Part shown: piece by piece, positions 6,157 through 15,653 of the stretch
How the letters are laid out: each line of letters opens with the position of its first letter
Position numbering within the stretch: the first letter of the stretch is position 1
Source: CALDTK01 sp965215215
GTDB lineage: Bacteria; Bacteroidota; Bacteroidia; Chitinophagales; Saprospiraceae
DNA: 64,000 bases
Assembly: GCA_965215215.1 (NCBI GenBank)
Contig: OZ244043.1
Location: forward strand, 310,001 to 374,000
Reading direction: 5' to 3'
Notes under the pieces: model-generated
Database searches by the model: none
The model's input: the letters and a program-made list of their open reading frames with translations, nothing else
What the model was told of the DNA's origin: nothing
Program-made: the position numbers and the translations under genes

Positions 6157-9027
6157 ATGCCTGTGATATTTACCGTACGCGGAGGGCTATCCTTTCGCAC
6201 CCTGCTGGTCTGCGTATCCCTCGTCGCTGTTGCGTCCACCCAGGCGCAACAGCAGCTGCTCGTGGAGTTCGAGGACGGGCTCACGGCCGAGCAGGGTGTG
6301 CGGCACTGTGAGTCGTACATACTTACCTCGCGTTCGGCGGTTAACCGCACGCTAATCCTCCCCTCCGTCGAGGGGGAGGCACTCGCGCTGGTCGAAACGA
6401 ACGAGAGCGCCGAGTTCTGGCGAAAGCTGCCCGGCGTTAAGCGGGTCTCTAACGACGGCAAAGTGAGCCCCAGGGAGGTCACACCCGATGACCCCACGTT
6501 CCCCGAGCAGTGGCATCTCGACCTCATCGACGTACCGGACGCCTGGGCGTACACGACGGGGGGCGTTACGCCTGCGGGGGATACCGTCGTTATCGCGGTT
6601 ATCGAGAGCAACGGTTTTCAGCTCGATCACCCGGACCTTGCGACTAAGTACTACCGCGCTCCCGGGGAGATACCCGGCGACGGAATCGATAACGACGGGA
6701 GCGGGATCGCCGACGATGTAACCGGGTGGAATTTCAAAGACAACATCAGTACGTTCGAACCCAATTTTCACGGGGTCCACGTATGCGCAAGCATTGGCGC
6801 CGAAACGGATAACGGGCTATTGAGCGCCGGTATCGATTGGGGATCTCGACTGATGCCCATACAGGTCGAGACGATCGTCCAGTGGACCAGCGCCATTCAG
6901 TACCTGACCGCGCTACGCGCGAAGTACAACGACACCGACGGAGCGGAGGGCGCGTACATCGTCGCCATGAACATGTCGTTCGGCGCGAACGGTACCTCGT
7001 GCAGTGAGTTCCCGCTGCTCAACGAGGCGATGGACCGAGCGGGCCGGGCCGGGATTTTGTCGATCGGGGCCGCCGGCTCCGATGGAAACGCAGACGTGAT
7101 CGAGGATCTCCCGACTTCTTGCGCCAGCGATTACCTGGTGATGGTTACCGCCACCGACCAGCAGGATATCTTGTACACCGGGGTAGACGTGGGCTTCTCG
7201 CCCCAATCGGTCGACATAGCATCACCCGGGGATAACTACCCTTCGACGGTGTACAGTTACGAGGGGGCGAACAGTACGACTTTCTCAAGTACGTCCGGGG
7301 CGACACCCTTGGTGACGGGGGCGGTGAGTCTGATGTACGCGCTCGATTGCGAGTTGTTTGCGGCGCTCGCAAAGCGGAACCCGGGCGAAGGCGCGAAGGC
7401 GATCAAGCGGGCCGCGCTCGCCGGCGTCGATCAAACGGAGTACCTGGCCACACGCGTGAGTAGCGGTGGGCGACTCAACGCGGCAGGCGCGATCGAGGCC
7501 CTCCTCGAGGAGTCTTGCGTAACGGGTGAGTTCGTGGTGCAATTCGCGTCGGGCGACCAGGCTAAGGCGAGCTTCAGCACGGGCGACGGGACTACCGTCG
7601 AACGGACCCGCACGCTCAGCGAAGCTTGGGGGATGTACCTCTACGCGATGCCCGGCGACGACGGAAATCGGAGTGCCGCGATAAGCTTGCTCGAAGCCCA
7701 GCCCGGGCTGCTCGGCTTAGAGCAAAACTTCGGTATGGACCTGCGCTCGCTCTTCCCCGATGACGCCGGCTGGGACGCGCAGGATGCGCTCCGGGAGATC
7801 CGCACGCCGCAGGCCTGGCAGAACGTGTACGGCGTAGACTACCCCGAACCGTCGGACGTGGTGACGGCCGTCTTCGACCAAGAGTTTAAGCTCGGTGTGA
7901 ACGATCTCGCCGATCGCCTCTCGCAGATCCCGTCCGAAACCCCCGGGAACGGTGTAGACGACGATGGAAACGGCTACATCGACGACTACAGCGGCTACAA
8001 CTTCACCGATCAACTCGCCTCGCGTTTCAGTAGCGGCAACCACGGTCTCGGCATGACGAGCCTGCTCGTGGCGCCCGCCAACGACCAGAAGAACATCGCG
8101 GGAATAGACTGGGCGGGATCCGTACTCCCCCTCCAGGGTCAGACCCTCGCCGAGTGGGTGGAGGCCGCTAACTACATCTCGCAGCTACGTGAAACGTACG
8201 ACGCTACGGGGGGTAGCAACGGCGCCTACGTGGTAAGCTACCTGACCCCGCAGGGCGGCAGTCGCTCACTCGTCGGCGGTCCCCAGGCCGGTGTGGTCGA
8301 ATCGGTACTCGCTAACCTCATGGAGTCGGGCATCCTTACCGTCGGTGCGATGCCCAACGACAGCACCAATCTGGTCTCCGATTTTCCGGCGAGCGTGATC
8401 GCACCCGGCTTAATTCGAGTGGGTGCAACGGATTCGATAGGTCAGCCGCTCCAACCCTTCCCCTACGACTCCATCTACGCAGCCGATATTACGGCGCCGG
8501 GCTCGAGGGTAGTTTATAGCGTAGCCAACAGAGACACCATCTCCATGTCCGGCACCTCCCCGGCCTCCGCGCTGGTGGCCGGGACGATCGCACTCATGTT
8601 TCAGGTCCCCAACCGGGCGTACAGTGATCCGGAAGATTTAGCCACGCAGATAGCTACCGATTTGGTCGAATCCGGATCGGTCGGCATCGCGGCCAACGAG
8701 ACGGCGGCCCTCAACGCGGATCTGGCTACCTACCGCTACTCCGAACAGGCCAGCGGCCGGCAGTACTGCATCGTAACCGCGGTGTACCCTACCCTCCTGC
8801 GCGGTAACGAGTCTGCCGAGGTCCGGGTAGTCGGCGAGCCGGGCGAGAGTTGCCTCGTTAAGATGGCCAATTCGGTGGGTCAGATCGTACTCGAAATCGA
8901 CGTGCCTACCGAAGTGGGGGCGGCGGAGCTTCGCTTGGGCGAGGGGACTTGGAGACCGGGCGTGTACTACGTATCCGCGCTCGCCGGGCAGCGGCGGGGG
9001 GCACTGCGGTTGGTAGTTGCCCCGTAA
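6157..9027 (+). CDS. Secreted protein with two tandem subtilisin (S8) domains and a T9SS type A sorting domain
   Basis: 956 residues. A signal peptide (1-30, ending TQAQ) is followed by a prodomain-like region, then two S8 folds. Domain 1 (about 140-450): the usual Asp of the AVID motif is Glu150 (IAVIESNGFQLDHPDL), His205 sits in HGVHVCASIGAE, Ser380 in TSGATPLVTG, and the oxyanion segment reads GAAGSDG where Asn is expected. Domain 2 (about 560-830): Asp574 (TAVFDQEF), His629 (NHGLGMTSLL) and Ser801 (SGTSPASALVAG) remain, but the oxyanion segment is GAMPND. The last 80 residues form a T9SS type A sorting domain. Domain 1 is probably impaired or a binding module; domain 2 may still cut. A paralogue follows directly. 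Confidence 0.88.
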   Translation: MPVIFTVRGGLSFRTLLVCVSLVAVASTQAQQQLLVEFEDGLTAEQGVRHCESYILTSRSAVNRTLILPSVEGEALALVETNESAEFWRKLPGVKRVSNDGKVSPREVTPDDPTFPEQWHLDLIDVPDAWAYTTGGVTPAGDTVVIAVIESNGFQLDHPDLATKYYRAPGEIPGDGIDNDGSGIADDVTGWNFKDNISTFEPNFHGVHVCASIGAETDNGLLSAGIDWGSRLMPIQVETIVQWTSAIQYLTALRAKYNDTDGAEGAYIVAMNMSFGANGTSCSEFPLLNEAMDRAGRAGILSIGAAGSDGNADVIEDLPTSCASDYLVMVTATDQQDILYTGVDVGFSPQSVDIASPGDNYPSTVYSYEGANSTTFSSTSGATPLVTGAVSLMYALDCELFAALAKRNPGEGAKAIKRAALAGVDQTEYLATRVSSGGRLNAAGAIEALLEESCVTGEFVVQFASGDQAKASFSTGDGTTVERTRTLSEAWGMYLYAMPGDDGNRSAAISLLEAQPGLLGLEQNFGMDLRSLFPDDAGWDAQDALREIRTPQAWQNVYGVDYPEPSDVVTAVFDQEFKLGVNDLADRLSQIPSETPGNGVDDDGNGYIDDYSGYNFTDQLASRFSSGNHGLGMTSLLVAPANDQKNIAGIDWAGSVLPLQGQTLAEWVEAANYISQLRETYDATGGSNGAYVVSYLTPQGGSRSLVGGPQAGVVESVLANLMESGILTVGAMPNDSTNLVSDFPASVIAPGLIRVGATDSIGQPLQPFPYDSIYAADITAPGSRVVYSVANRDTISMSGTSPASALVAGTIALMFQVPNRAYSDPEDLATQIATDLVESGSVGIAANETAALNADLATYRYSEQASGRQYCIVTAVYPTLLRGNESAEVRVVGEPGESCLVKMANSVGQIVLEIDVPTEVGAAELRLGEGTWRPGVYYVSALAGQRRGALRLVVAP

Positions 9028-9088
9028 GGTAGGTTTTGTGGGGTAACCCTGGGCGCTACCACCCCGTTGTGTGCGTTATTTGGGTCGT

Positions 9089-11966
9089 ATGCACATGAGC
9101 TTTACCGCGCGCGGAGGGATCCTTCCCCGCTTTCTGTTGGTTTCCGTATCTCTCGTTTTAGCGGCAGCTGCGCAGGCGCAGCAGCAACCGCTCGTTGAGT
9201 TCGAGGACGGGCTGACCGCGGGGGAGGGGTTGCGGCACTGTAGCTCGTACGTACTGTCTCCTCGGTCTGGTGCGAGTAGGACGATGATCCTGCCTTCCGT
9301 GGAGGGGGAGGCGTTGGCGCTGGTCGAGACGAACGAAAGTGCCGAGTTTTGGCGCAAGCTGCCTGGGGTGAAGCAGGTGGCTAATGACAATGAAGTCAGT
9401 TCGCGCGACATAACTCCCAACGATCCGACTTTTGCGAAGCAATGGCATCTGCAGCTCATTGATGCCCCCAAAGCTTGGGAGTACACAACGGGCGGTACTA
9501 GCCCCCGCGGTGATGATATCGTTATCGCCGTGATAGAGCGGAGAGGATTTCAGCTCGATCATCCGGATCTAATCAATCGGTACTATAGAGCCCCGGGGGA
9601 AATTCCCGGTGATGGAATTGATAACGACAACAGTGGGTTGGCTGACGATGTAACGGGTTGGAATTTCGAAGAGAATCGCCCGGGGTTTGAGCCGAATTCT
9701 CACGGCGTACATGTTTGTGCCAGCATAGGTGCCGAGACCAATAATGGGCTAATGGGTGCCGGGATCGACTGGGGAGCGAAGCTTTTACCCTTTCAAGTTG
9801 ATGGTGTCAATACTTGGGTTACCGCAATTCAGCACATTGCGGGCCTACGTAAGCGTTATAATGAAAGTAACGGAACCGATGGCGCTTACATAGTCGCTAT
9901 AAACATGTCCATAGGAAGCGACGATAGGAGCTGTGCAGGCAATACGATGCTCAACGATGCTATCGACAGGGCGGGACGAGTTGGTATCGTATCGATAGGC
10001 GCCGCCGGGGCGTTGGAAATGCAGATGTAAGACCGGACATACCGACGAATTGCCCGAGCGACTATTTAATTATGGTTACGGCGACAAACGAGCAGGACGA
10101 ATTATTTCCGCTTCCTACTGTTGACTTGGGGTTTTCACCCACGTTAGTCGATCTATCCGCCCCAGGCGATTCTTATCCGTCAACTCAGTACACGTCGTCT
10201 AAATTTTATAGTAACACGTTTCGCAGCACTTCAGCGGCAGCTCCGCTCGTGACGGGAACGGTCGGATTGATGTACGCTCTCGACTGCGAGCGATTCGCGG
10301 AGCTAGCGGAGATTAGTCCGGCAACAGCCGCAAAAGTGGTTAAGCGGGCTGTTCTTCTGGGAGTTGATCAAACCCCCTATTTAGCTTCGAGGGTCAGCAG
10401 TTCGGGTCGACTTAATGTAGCGGGTGCACTCGAAGCGCTACTTACTGAATCTTGTATAGACGGAGAGTTCGTCGTACAGTTCGAATCGAGCGACCAAGCT
10501 CGCGAGACCTTTACTTCGACTGATGGAACCGGGGCGCAACGCATCCGCAGTCTCAGCGAGGATTGGGGCCTTTACCTCTACGAGGTATCGGACAAGGGAA
10601 GTAGGGCCGCCGCCCTCGCCTTACTCGAAGCGCAACCCGGCCTACTCGGCGTAGAGCAAAACTTCAGCATGCAACTGCGCTCTCGCTTTCCGGACGATGC
10701 GGGTTGGGGTGCCCAAGACGCGCTCCGCCAGATTCGAACCCCGCAAGCCTGGCAAAACGTTTACGGCGACGACGACCCGGAGCCGTCGGATGTCGTAACG
10801 GCCGTCTTCGATCAGGAATTTCGACTGGGCGTAAACGATTTGGAAGAGCGCATTACCATGTTGCCTACCGAAATCCCCGACAACGGACGCGACGACGATG
10901 GCAACGGCTACGTCGACGACTACAGCGGCTACAACTTTACCGAACAGCTTCCCGCACGCTTGAGCGACGTCGGCAACCACGGCCTGGGCATGACGAGCCT
11001 ACTCGTGGCCCCAGCTAACGATCAGGCGAATATCGCCGGAGTGGATTGGGCCGGTTCCGTACTGCCGCTGCAGGGCCAAACGCTCGCCGACTGGGTGGAG
11101 GCCGCTAACTACATTGCCGGTCTTCGTGATACCTACGAAAGCACGGGCGGCTTCGACGGAGCCAACGTAGTCAGCTACCTCACCCCGCAAGGCGGTAGCC
11201 GCGCACTGCTTGGCGGCCCGCAAGGGGGAGTAGTGAATGGTGTGCTCGACGAATTGATGGAATCGGGTATCCTGACCGTCGGCGCTATGCCGAACGACAG
11301 CACCGACCTCGCCCTCGATTTTCCGGCGAGCGTCAGTACCTCCGGCCTCATTCGGGTGGGCGCGACGGACTCGATCGGCCAACCCCTACAATCTTTCCCT
11401 TACGACTCCACCTACGCGGCCGACATCACCGCGCCGGGCCAGCGCGTGGTCTATACAGCGTAGCGGGTAGGGATACGACGACGATGAGCGGCACCTCACC
11501 CGCATCCGCGCTGGTGGCCGGTACGCTCGCGCTCATGTTCCAGGTCCCCAACCGGACGTACACCGACCCAAATGACCTGGCCACGCAAATTAAATCGGAT
11601 CTACTGGAATCAGGTTCGGTCGGGATTGCCGCCAGCCAGGCAGCCGCCCTCAACGCCGACCTCGCCACCTACCGCTACTCCGAGCAGGCCGAAGGCCGCC
11701 AGTATTGCACCGTCACCTCCGTCTACCCTACCCTCATCCGCGGAAACGAATCGGCCCAAGTACGCGTGGTCGGCGATCCCGGCGAGAGCTGCGTGGTGAA
11801 GATGGCCAACTCACTCGGTCAGATCATGCTGGAGATCGACGTCTGTACCGAGGTAGGTGCCGCCGAGCTTCGCCTCGGCGAAGGAACCTGGCGACCGGGC
11901 GTGTACTACGTTTCCGCCCTCGCCGGACAGCGCCGTGAGGCACTTCGCGTCGTGGTCGCTCCCTAA
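9089..11966 (+). pseudogene. Second double-subtilase paralogue, broken by two frameshifts
   Basis: It parallels the preceding gene from signal peptide to T9SS domain but is interrupted twice. Near 10010 the frame moves after GAAG: one G is missing from a GGGG run, giving a stop at 10028; the true sequence resumes as GNADVRPDIPTNC. Near 11452 two extra bases (TATACAGCG against TATAGCG) cause a stop at 11461, and the frame resumes at MSGTSPASALVAG. Between the breaks, domain 1 has the same Glu replacing the catalytic Asp (IAVIERRGFQLDHPDL). The start MHMSFTARGG aligns with MPVIFTVRGG of copy 1. The 5' half uses clearly more AT-rich codons than the 3' half and than copy 1. It is either a decaying duplicate or an intact gene with sequence errors. 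Confidence 0.8.
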
Positions 11967-12025
11967 GGAAACGGCGGACCCGAAAATTTCTGACCACAGT
12001 CGTTTTTCTTTCCCAACTCAACTCC

Positions 12026-12033
12026 TATCTTCG
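12026..12033 (+). promoter_or_regulatory. -7-like box upstream of tRNA-Arg
   Basis: TATCTTCG, 38 bases before the tRNA. The same octamer occurs on the minus strand before the UDP-glucuronate decarboxylase gene (36825-36832) and rpmI (42666-42673). Confidence 0.35.
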
Positions 12034-12071
12034 CACCCGCTTCGGTAAAGCCTTTCGGCAAAACTAGAATC

Positions 12072-12145
12072 GGCTCTGTAGCTCAACTGGATAGAGCACC
12101 GCACTACGGATGCGGAGGTTTTAGGTTCGAATCCTAACAGGGTCA
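12072..12145 (+). tRNA. tRNA-Arg (anticodon ACG)
   Basis: 74 bases fold as a cloverleaf. The acceptor arm GGCTCTG pairs with CAGGGTC (two G-U pairs). The D arm is GCTC/GAGC, the anticodon stem CCGCA/TGCGG has loop CTACGGA, and the T arm TTAGG/CCTAA has loop TTCGAAT. The anticodon ACG reads CGN arginine codons. The CCA end is not encoded. Confidence 0.95.
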
Positions 12146-12167
12146 CTACCCCGAAAAGTCGTTCGCT

Positions 12168-12416
12168 ATGTCCAAGATCTGTCAGCTCACCGGGAAGCGC
12201 CCGGCTACCGGGAACAACGTCTCCCACTCGAACACGAAGACGAGGCGTCGTTTTCTTCCCAACCTTCAGCGTAAGCGCTTTTTCATTCCCGAAACGGGGG
12301 AAACGATCACGCTCAAGGTTTCGACGCAGGCAATCAAAACGATCAATAAGCTCGGCATTTTTGCCTACCTCAAAAAGCTCGAGCGTAAGGGGGTATCCAC
12401 CGGCGTAAAGGTTTAA
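12168..12416 (+). CDS. rpmB: 50S ribosomal protein L28
   Basis: 82 residues, a component of the large ribosomal subunit. The opening MSKICQLTGKRPATGNNVSH and KTRRRFLPNLQRKRFF are the typical L28 signature, and the C-terminus is basic and helical. It is the first gene of a ribosomal trio with rpmG (35 bases on) and the DUF4295 gene, an order common in the Bacteroidota. The tRNA-Arg ends 22 bases upstream and may share the promoter. Confidence 0.97.
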   Translation: MSKICQLTGKRPATGNNVSHSNTKTRRRFLPNLQRKRFFIPETGETITLKVSTQAIKTINKLGIFAYLKKLERKGVSTGVKV

Positions 12417-12451
12417 AGTGAGTTTGCTCGCCACCCCTCAACTAAGCGATC

Positions 12452-12640
12452 ATGGCCAAGAAAAGTAAAGGTAACCGTCTGCAGATCATCCTCGAGTGTA
12501 CCGAACACAAGGCGAGCGGTATGCCGGGCACCTCGCGTTATGTAACGCAGAAGAACCGGAAGAATACCCCCGACCGGCTCGAGCTTAAGAAATTTAATCC
12601 GATCATGCGGAAGGTCACCGTCCACCGCGAGATCAAGTAA
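12452..12640 (+). CDS. rpmG: 50S ribosomal protein L33
   Basis: 62 residues with the L33 pattern: MAKKSKGNRLQIILECTEHK, then SRYVTQKNRKNTPDRLELKK and KFNPIMRKVTVHREIK. The zinc-binding Cys pairs of some L33 forms are absent, so this is the Cys-minus type. It lies between rpmB and the DUF4295 gene. Confidence 0.97.
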   Translation: MAKKSKGNRLQIILECTEHKASGMPGTSRYVTQKNRKNTPDRLELKKFNPIMRKVTVHREIK

Positions 12641-12652
12641 ATCCCCTGACCC

Positions 12653-12826
12653 ATGGCTAAAGTTTCGAAGAACGCCCGTGTTGCCGCTCGTGCCGCTAAT
12701 GCGGGCTCAGGACGCGACCACGTTAAAGTGGTTAAGTCGATCAAAGATCCGAAAACGGGCAAGATTACCTTCAAGGAGCAGATCGTGCACAAAGACAAGG
12801 TGAAGGAGTTTTTCGCCAGCAAATAG
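12653..12826 (+). CDS. DUF4295 family small basic protein
   Basis: 57 residues: MAKVSKNARVAARAANAGSG at the start, then VKVVKSIKDPKTGKITFKEQ and a C-terminus DKVKEFFASK. This small basic protein follows rpmG almost universally in the Bacteroidota and is assumed to be associated with the ribosome, though I know of no firm function. It begins 12 bases after the rpmG stop and is followed by a strong hairpin. Confidence 0.88.
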   Translation: MAKVSKNARVAARAANAGSGRDHVKVVKSIKDPKTGKITFKEQIVHKDKVKEFFASK

Positions 12827-12846
12827 GCTTAACCGCCAACCTTACG

Positions 12847-12878
12847 AGAGGGGTTGCCTGTTGTCAGGCAACCCCTCT
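12847..12878 (+). terminator. Strong hairpin terminator after the rpmB-rpmG-DUF4295 trio
   Basis: AGAGGGGTTGCCTG and CAGGCAACCCCTCT form a perfect 14-bp stem with loop TTGT. Only a short pyrimidine stretch (TCGCGTCT) follows, so the U-tract is weak, but the position fits a transcript end. Confidence 0.75.
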
Positions 12879-12894
12879 TCGCGTCTATCAGCCG

Positions 12895-12903
12895 TACTTT
12901 CCG
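12895..12903 (+). promoter_or_regulatory. -7-like box abutting ftsY
   Basis: TACTTTCCG ends three bases before the ftsY ATG at 12907. It is one of several boxes in this window that lie immediately before a start codon. Confidence 0.3.
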
Positions 12904-12906
12904 AGC

Positions 12907-13878
12907 ATGAGTTTCTTCAAAAAGTTTTTTACCTCCGATAAAAAGGAAGACCTCGACCACGGCCTCGAGAAGACCAAAACTTCGCTATTCGGTCAGCTGT
13001 CCAAGGCGGTAGCCGGGAAGGCCTCCGTCGATGAGGCGGTACTCGACGAGCTCGAATCGATCTTGATCGCCTCGGACGTAGGACTGGAGACGACCGTCAA
13101 GATCATCGACCGACTCGAAGCACGGGTAGCGAAAGATAAGTACGTCGGCACCGAAGACCTCAATAGCCTACTCCACGACGAGGTAGTTCGCCTAATGGGT
13201 GATGCGAATACGGCGGACTACGATTCTTACGAGCTCCCCACCGAAGCGCGCCCGGCGGTAATCCTCGTCGTCGGGGTAAACGGCGTCGGGAAAACCACGA
13301 CCATCGGCAAGCTCGCCCACCAGTTCCGTAAGCGGGGACTCAGCGTGCTACTCGGTGCGGCCGATACGTTTCGCGCCGCGGCGGTGGACCAATTGCGCAT
13401 TTGGGCGGAGCGAACCGACGCGGATTTTTTCGGCAAAGGGATGAACGTCGACCCGGCCGCCGTCGCGTTCGAAGCGACGGAGAAAGCGGTGCGGGAGAAG
13501 TACGACGTGGTTATCATCGATACGGCGGGCCGTCTGCACAACAAAGTCGGTCTGATGAACGAGCTCGGTAAGATCAGACGCTCCGTAACCAAGTGTCTAG
13601 ACGGCGCACCGCACGAAGTGATCCTGGTGCTCGATGCGGCCACCGGGCAAAACGCCTACGAACAAGCCAAACACTTTACCGAGGCTACCGACGTGAGCGC
13701 CATTGCGCTCACGAAACTCGACGGCACGGCCAAAGGCGGGGTCGTGATCGGCATCAGCGATCAATTCAAAACCCCCATCAAGTACATCGGGGTCGGCGAA
13801 GGTGTAGAGCAGCTGCAGATTTTCAACAAGCAAGCCTTCGTGGAGAGCCTGTTCGGCTCAGAGTTGATCGGTAAGTAA
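12907..13878 (+). CDS. ftsY: Signal recognition particle receptor FtsY
   Basis: 323 residues. This SRP GTPase receptor docks ribosome-SRP complexes at the membrane. It has a short N-terminal helix MSFFKKFFTSDKK, then the N domain (about 20-100) and the NG GTPase: P-loop GVNGVGKT (123-130), DTFRAAAVDQLR, DTAGR (205-209) and TKLD (269-272). The acidic A domain of E. coli FtsY is absent, as in many Bacteroidota. The gene stands alone between a terminator and a hypothetical envelope gene. Confidence 0.96.
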   Translation: MSFFKKFFTSDKKEDLDHGLEKTKTSLFGQLSKAVAGKASVDEAVLDELESILIASDVGLETTVKIIDRLEARVAKDKYVGTEDLNSLLHDEVVRLMGDANTADYDSYELPTEARPAVILVVGVNGVGKTTTIGKLAHQFRKRGLSVLLGAADTFRAAAVDQLRIWAERTDADFFGKGMNVDPAAVAFEATEKAVREKYDVVIIDTAGRLHNKVGLMNELGKIRRSVTKCLDGAPHEVILVLDAATGQNAYEQAKHFTEATDVSAIALTKLDGTAKGGVVIGISDQFKTPIKYIGVGEGVEQLQIFNKQAFVESLFGSELIGK

Positions 13879-13917
13879 CCGGCGGATAGCGGTACGACAC
13901 GGGCCTTCCCTGCGTTA

Positions 13918-14598
13918 ATGCGTTTCATGGGCCGAGCCATCCTCCTCGCAATAAGCCTGAACCTCTTACCCGTGGGTTCTGGGATAGCCCAAATCGAGAT
14001 CGAAGCGACCGTCGGAGCCTTGCGGGCCACCCACGTCCTTCCTTTACCCCCCTCCCCGCTATCCACGCGAGCCGCGCGCTCAGAACCGGTACACAGCGTA
14101 TACGGTGAGGTCCGTTTGCGTAAAGCGCTATCCCCAAGGTTTAGTCTCCTGACCCAGCTCCAACTCGCGGGTGAAGGATCAGGGGGGATTCGATTTACGA
14201 GAAATCCGTTCGATAGGCCGGGGCCGGAGCCGGCGGAGTGGCCGGAGGTGACGACTGTCGAGGCCAAACTGGGTCCCGCGGTCGAGTTTGCGCTAACCCC
14301 GGTGATCGGGCTCGTCGCCGGCGCCTACGGTACTTACCGGCTGTACGAACGCGTCGTACCCGCGAGCGCTAGTCCGTACGGAAAGGCGAAGCCCGCCGAT
14401 CTGCGCGGTGCGTTCGGATTCAGGGGGCACATCGGGCTTTGGGTAGCCGAGTTGATGTACGAGCGTGGCTTCCGCGACTCGGAGGGCGATATCGAGGTGG
14501 TTAGCCCGCGTGGCGAAAAACTGTACCCACGCTACTTCCGTACCTCGCTTCGCCTGGGGCTCGGTTATACGCTCCGAGGAAAGAAAAACAATCTCTAA
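13918..14598 (+). CDS. Exported hypothetical protein, possibly an outer-membrane beta-barrel
   Basis: 226 residues. A signal peptide (about 1-24, AILLAISLNLLPVGSGIAQ) is clear. The mature part has repeated alternating polar and hydrophobic stretches with aromatic ends (VYGEVRLRKALSPRFSLLTQ, GLVAGAYGTYRLYERV, AFGFRGHIGLWVAELMYERG, RTSLRLGLGYTLRG), which suggests membrane beta-strands. I do not recognise a family. It follows ftsY by 39 bases and precedes the YkvA-like gene by 39 bases, so it may be cotranscribed with either. Confidence 0.6.
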   Translation: MRFMGRAILLAISLNLLPVGSGIAQIEIEATVGALRATHVLPLPPSPLSTRAARSEPVHSVYGEVRLRKALSPRFSLLTQLQLAGEGSGGIRFTRNPFDRPGPEPAEWPEVTTVEAKLGPAVEFALTPVIGLVAGAYGTYRLYERVVPASASPYGKAKPADLRGAFGFRGHIGLWVAELMYERGFRDSEGDIEVVSPRGEKLYPRYFRTSLRLGLGYTLRGKKNNL

Positions 14599-14637
14599 GC
14601 ATGCTGGCGTTCTACTGAACACAGCTAGAGCTACTCC

Positions 14638-15195
14638 ATGGCAGACCCCAACAAAAAATACTCAGCGATCGAGCTAACCAAATCCCTGCTGTTTCGCACG
14701 CTAACGTACCGCGCGGCTGGCTTTCTGGGTAAGCCCCTCCTGCTCTTGCAAATCGCAAAAAAGTCGCTCGCGAAGGGCGATCAGGAGGTCACTTTTCAGT
14801 CCGTCGCGGACAGCGCCATCCAGAATCTTCGGCGGTTGGTGCGCTTGGTCACTGCCTACGCGACCGGTACCTACCGGGGCGTCTCGAAGAAGAACGCCGC
14901 GCTCGTAGTCGCCGCCCTACTCTACTTCCTGTCTCCGATCGATATCGTACCCGATTTCCTCCCGTTCGTCGGCTTCCTGGACGACGTCACCCTCATTACG
15001 TGGGTACTGGCTACCCTCGGAACCGAGTTGAGCAATTTCGAGGACTTCGAAAATACCCAAGTGGACCGGCTGGCCGGTATGAGCTACCAGGATCTCTACG
15101 AGCGGGCGAAATCACGCGACGTCGAAGGTCGTTCGGGTATGAGCAAGCAGGAGCTGGTCGATGCCCTCGGCAATTCGGCACCTTCGGCGAACTAG
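14638..15195 (+). CDS. YkvA-like DUF1232 membrane protein with a Rho-N/SAP-like C-terminal motif
   Basis: 185 residues. The DUF1232 core lies at about 85-125: KNAALVVAALLYFLSPIDIV followed by PDFLPFVGFLDDVTLITWVL, a two-helix membrane element with the conserved SPIDIVPD. The N-terminal third is basic and helical. The last 40 residues (YQDLYERAKSRDVEGRSGMS then KQELVDAL) match the helix-extended-helix of Rho N-terminal/SAP-type nucleic-acid binding motifs. The combination hints at a membrane protein with a nucleic-acid or protein docking tail; no function is established. Confidence 0.75.
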   Translation: MADPNKKYSAIELTKSLLFRTLTYRAAGFLGKPLLLLQIAKKSLAKGDQEVTFQSVADSAIQNLRRLVRLVTAYATGTYRGVSKKNAALVVAALLYFLSPIDIVPDFLPFVGFLDDVTLITWVLATLGTELSNFEDFENTQVDRLAGMSYQDLYERAKSRDVEGRSGMSKQELVDALGNSAPSAN

Positions 15196-15230
15196 CGTCC
15201 AAGCCCGGTGTTGCCCCCTTAAAGCTACGT

Positions 15231-15566
15231 ATGAACGGGAGTAACTGGGCGTTTTTTGCTATAGTCGCGGGCCTTATCCTCGTGGCCTTGCTCTACCGAC
15301 GCTTCTACAGCGATCGCACCGAAGACGGTAAGGACGAGCTCAACTGGGTCAACGATTCGAATTACAACATCGCTACGTCCGACGCCGAAGAGGAGGTCCT
15401 CGAAGACGCTAGTCCGGCGGAGGCCCGCCACATCGTAGAGACCAACAAGTCCGAAGGCCCGTACCCGCCCAGCGACGAGGAGTTCCACACGCTGGAGGAC
15501 AAGCTGGATCCGGGTAAGTACGATTCGGAAACCGTACGCGACCGCCTGAAAGATCCGGAGGCTTAG
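15231..15566 (+). CDS. Small single-pass membrane protein with an acidic tail
   Basis: 111 residues. One N-terminal hydrophobic helix (WAFFAIVAGLILVALLYRRF, about 6-25) precedes a strongly acidic soluble tail (DAEEEVLEDASPAEAR, PPSDEEFHTLEDKLDPGKYD). The positive residues after the helix would place the tail in the cytoplasm. No family is recognised. It starts 35 bases after the YkvA-like gene and is probably in the same transcript. The next gene is convergent. Confidence 0.65.
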   Translation: MNGSNWAFFAIVAGLILVALLYRRFYSDRTEDGKDELNWVNDSNYNIATSDAEEEVLEDASPAEARHIVETNKSEGPYPPSDEEFHTLEDKLDPGKYDSETVRDRLKDPEA

Positions 15567-15653
15567 AGCCAACGGTCTTTCGACGATGTCGCCGCGCACC
15601 GAATGGTACGTTGTTCACGATCCGTCGCGGGGGTCACTTGCCCATCGTTTTGC

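Noticed and set aside
12847..12878. The strong 14-bp hairpin as a riboswitch or ncRNA before ftsY
   Set aside because: A simple stem with a four-base loop directly after a ribosomal gene group fits a terminator; no further conserved structure is seen.
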